Of a stretch of DNA of 64,000 nucleotides, positions 61,421 to 64,000 are shown in pieces. Under the pieces are notes generated by a model, which ran no database searches, was not told where the DNA came from, and saw only the letters and a list, made by a program, of their open reading frames with translations. Source of the stretch: Tetradesmus obliquus (lineage: Eukaryota; Chlorophyta; Chlorophyceae; Sphaeropleales; Scenedesmaceae); the NCBI GenBank assembly GCA_030272155.1, contig CP126191.1:4424501-4488500 (forward strand), in the 5' to 3' direction. Position 1 is the first letter of the stretch, and each line of letters begins with the position of its first letter. The position numbers and the translations under genes were made by a program.

Positions 61421-62476
61421 TAATATGTTGATTTATCAAATTTGAAGCCGTTTCAATGTCCTGGCTGCGGGATCAGGGTTGGCAAGGGTGTCGGTGCACC
61501 GCCACTATTTTTTTTATTTTATTTTATTTTATTTTTTGAAGCAAATAATGCACCGCCACTAGAAACTCACTGGTCGGCTAAAATTCCTACTGGACGGTTT
61601 TGTCCCGTACGTTGCATCAACAAACATATGAGGCCCTCACCTGCCTAGGACCGACATGCGAAAGGAAGCGCAGCGGCCTTTGCAGCGTCGCTACGGTCGA
61701 ATTTTCCGGCCGGCACGCCTAGTGGCCCATTTTAAAAAGGTGCTGGGTGTGCATCGTGAAAGTTAATTTATTGTTTTATCTGTTTGTAATATGTTGATTT
61801 ATCAAATTTGAAGCCGTTTCAATGTCCTGGCTGCGGGATCAGGGTTGGCAAGGGTGTCGGTGCACCGCCACTAGAAACTCACTGGTCGGCTAAAATTCCT
61901 ACTGGACGGTTTTGTCCCGTACGTTGCATCAACAAACATATGAGGCCCTCACCTGCCTAGGACCGACATGCGAAAGGAAGCGCAGCGGCCTTTGCAGCGT
62001 CGCTACGGTCGAATTTTCCGGCCGGCACGCCTAGTGGCCCATTTTGGAAAGGTGCTGGGTGTGCATCGTGAAAGTTAATTTATTGTGTTATCTGTTTGTA
62101 ATATGTTGATTTATCAAATTTGAAGCCGTTTCAATGTCCTGGCTGCGGGATCAGGGTTGGCAAGGGTGTCGGTGCACCGCCACTATTTTTTTTATTTTTT
62201 TTTATTTTTTTTTTGAAGCAAATAATGCACCGCCACTAGAAACTCACTGGTCGGCTAAAATTCCTACTGGACGGTTTTGTCCCGTACGTTGCATCAACAA
62301 ACAGATGAGGCCCTCACCTGCCTAGGACCGACATGCGAAAGGAAGCGCAGCGGCCTTTGCAGCGTCGCTACGGTCGAATTTTCCGGCCGGCACGCCTAGT
62401 GGCCCATTTTGGAAAGGTGCTGGGTGTGCATCGTGAAAGTTAATTTATTGTGTTATCTGTTTGTAATATGTTGATT

Positions 62477-62890
62477 TTTTTTTATTTTTTTTTTTTTTTG
62501 AAGCAAGAAAGTTACAAGGGCTGACCTACATAACTTTGCACTTGCTCCACAAAAAGATCCATTGAGAGAGTGAGGCAACCTGTTCCGCACTCACCCCACA
62601 GGTCTCTTGTACCAAGAGACGCTGTCACACGATCATGCAGACAGCCCCGTGCGGGGCAGCCCCGAAAGGCATCCAGGACCTGACCGAGTGCCCAGACTCC
62701 ACTAAAATCACAGTCACGCAATGACGTCCTGTGATGTGTGACAGACCGTGACTGGCCCTTGAAACAAAAGCTGTCCATAGTGTAGCTGTCAGCTATCCAT
62801 GCATGGTGACTTGCACACCTCTAAAAGCTGCACCTTACAGGCAGCATTACGACACACACACAAGACGCCTATTTATAGGTGACTGATTGT
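62477..62890 (-). mobile_element. LINE 3'-end insertion, minus copy 10
   Basis: T-tract 23 nt with one A. Followed by the 'ttttaaaaagg' marker as in minus copies 3, 4, 7 and 9. Confidence 0.9.
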
Positions 62891-64000
62891 TAATATGTTG
62901 ATTTATCAAATTTGAAGCCGTTTCAATGTCCTGGCTGCGGGATCAGGGTTGGCAAGGGTGTCGGTGCACCGCCACTATTTTTTTTATTTTATTTTATTTT
63001 ATTTTATTTTTTGAAGCAAATAATGCACCGCCACTAGAAACTCACTGGTCGGCTAAAATTCCTACTGGACGGTTTTGTCCCGTACGTTGCATCAACAAAC
63101 ATATGAGGCCCTCACCTGCCTAGGACCGACATGCGAAAGGAAGCGCAGCGGCCTTTGCAGCGTCGCTACGGTCGAATTTTCCGGCCGGCACGCCTAGTGG
63201 CCCATTTTAAAAAGGTGCTGGGTGTGCATCGTGAAAGTTAATTTATTGTTTTATCTGTTTGTAATATGTTGATTTATCAAATTTGAAGCCGTTTCAATGT
63301 CCTGGCTGCGGGATCAGGGTTGGCAAGGGTGTCGGTGCACCGCCACTAGAAACTCACTGGTCGGCTAAAATTCCTACTGGACGGTTTTGTCCCGTACGTT
63401 GCATCAACAAACATATGAGGCCCTCACCTGCCTAGGACCGACATGCGAAAGGAAGCGCAGCGGCCTTTGCAGCGTCGCTACGGTCGAATTTTCCGGCCGG
63501 CACGCCTAGTGGCCCATTTTGGAAAGGTGCTGGGTGTGCATCGTGAAAGTTAATTTATTGTTTTATCTGTTTGTAATATGTTGATTTATCAAATTTGAAG
63601 CCGTTTCAATGTCCTGGCTGCGGGATCAGGGTTGGCAAGGGTGTCGGTGCACCGCCACTAGAAACTCACTGGTCGGCTAAAATTCCTACTGGACGGTTTT
63701 GTCCCGTACGTTGCATCAACAAACATATGAGGCCCTCACCTGCCTAGGACCGACATGCGAAAGGAAGCGCAGCGGCCTTTGCAGCGTCGCTACGGTCGAA
63801 TTTTCCGGCCGGCACGCCTAGTGGCCCATTTTGGAAAGGTGCTGGGTGTGCATCGTGAAAGTTAATTTATTGTGTTATCTGTTTGTAATATGTTGATTTA
63901 TCAAATTTGAAGCCGTTTCAATGTCCTGGCTGCGGGATCAGGGTTGGCAAGGGTGTCGGTGCACCGCCACTATTTTTTTTATTTTTTTTTATTTTTTTTT

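Larger units (their letters stand above)
58752..62074. repeat. 3.32-kb higher-order repeat, second unit
   Basis: Same monomer order as 55432-58751 at an offset of 3320-3326 bp. Differences are in tract lengths and one extra AC unit in its first LINE copy. A partial third cycle (T-tailed monomer, LINE copy 10, 'ttttaaaaagg', plain) follows. Confidence 0.85.
39297..64000 (-). mobile_element. Family of 33 ultrashort T-tailed insertions at monomer site 109/110
   Basis: Each is a T-rich tract, often (TTTTA)n, followed by 'gaagcaaataa', between direct repeats of monomer 97-109 'tgcaccgccacta'. Read on the minus strand it is 'ttatttgcttc' plus an A-rich tail, matching the LINE 3' terminus. Inserts: 39297-39336, 40712-40754, 41080-41119, 42495-42537, 42863-42910, 43236-43274, 44026-44066, 44704-44743, 45069-45110, 46060-46099, 46737-46776, 47528-47568, 48206-48245, 48571-48610, 49248-49288, 50238-50276, 51226-51264, 54120-54161, 54487-54532, 54858-54903, 55966-56006, 56332-56379, 56705-56752, 57390-57430, 58183-58223, 59290-59330, 59656-59705, 60031-60078, 60716-60755, 61508-61548, 62186-62225, 62978-63023, and 63973 onward, cut by the window end. 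Tracts differ in length and A interruptions. Confidence 0.85.
53304..64000. repeat. Satellite array, domain 2, right part
   Basis: It resumes in mid-monomer at position 34, with a plain monomer first. T-tailed insertions occur at high density, with runs of three consecutive T-tailed monomers after LINE copies 5, 6 and 8. The 'tatgtcgat' variant is confined to some T-tailed monomers. The array continues past the window end, which falls inside a T-tract. No gene is seen. Confidence 0.95.

Overview
The window lies inside a large eukaryotic satellite-DNA array and holds no intact gene. About 97% of it is head-to-tail copies of one 312-bp monomer, always in the same orientation. Length arithmetic gives roughly 160 monomers. 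The rest is retrotransposon sequence that landed in monomers and was then copied along with them. The organism is a eukaryote, as shown by poly(A)-tailed, target-site-duplicating LINE insertions and a higher-order satellite. The one longer LINE fragment is rich in CAG/CTG and has long Gln, Ala and Ser runs. That composition and the zinc-binding reverse-transcriptase tail fit green-algal (chlorophyte) or plant LINEs, with an alga my preferred guess at low confidence.

Layout. Domain 1 (1 to about 39,296) carries only plus-oriented insertions: 17 copies of a LINE 3' end at monomer position 259/260 (target duplication of positions 247-259), 37 ultrashort tail insertions at monomer position 121/122 (duplication of 110-121), and 3 short A-tract derivatives of the latter. 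The first 9.3 kb is a regular three-monomer higher-order repeat of about 1.245 kb. The remainder is built from a longer ordered series of monomer variants that recurs about five times. Domain 2 (39,297-51,589 and 53,304-64,000) carries only minus-oriented insertions: 33 ultrashort tail insertions (duplication of monomer positions 97-109) and 10 copies of a longer LINE 3' end (duplication of 23-35). It contains clear block duplications of 1.78, 2.51 and 3.32 kb. The two domains meet inside one hybrid monomer near 39,260-39,297.

Between the two parts of domain 2, at 51,590-53,303, sits the most informative element: a 5'-truncated LINE on the minus strand. It has a poly(A) tail, a 405-nt 3' untranslated region and the C-terminal part of the reverse-transcriptase ORF, ending in a CCHC zinc-binding domain. 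Its 3' region matches the short insertions, which identifies all of them as products of one LINE family. Its ORF is broken by a further A-rich insertion with a 10-bp target duplication.

Taken together, a LINE family hit the same satellite at least four independent times, and unequal exchange then spread each insertion as a higher-order repeat component. A centromeric, pericentromeric or subtelomeric location is plausible but cannot be shown from sequence alone. The array runs off both ends of the window. Exact copy numbers depend on the assembly being correct.
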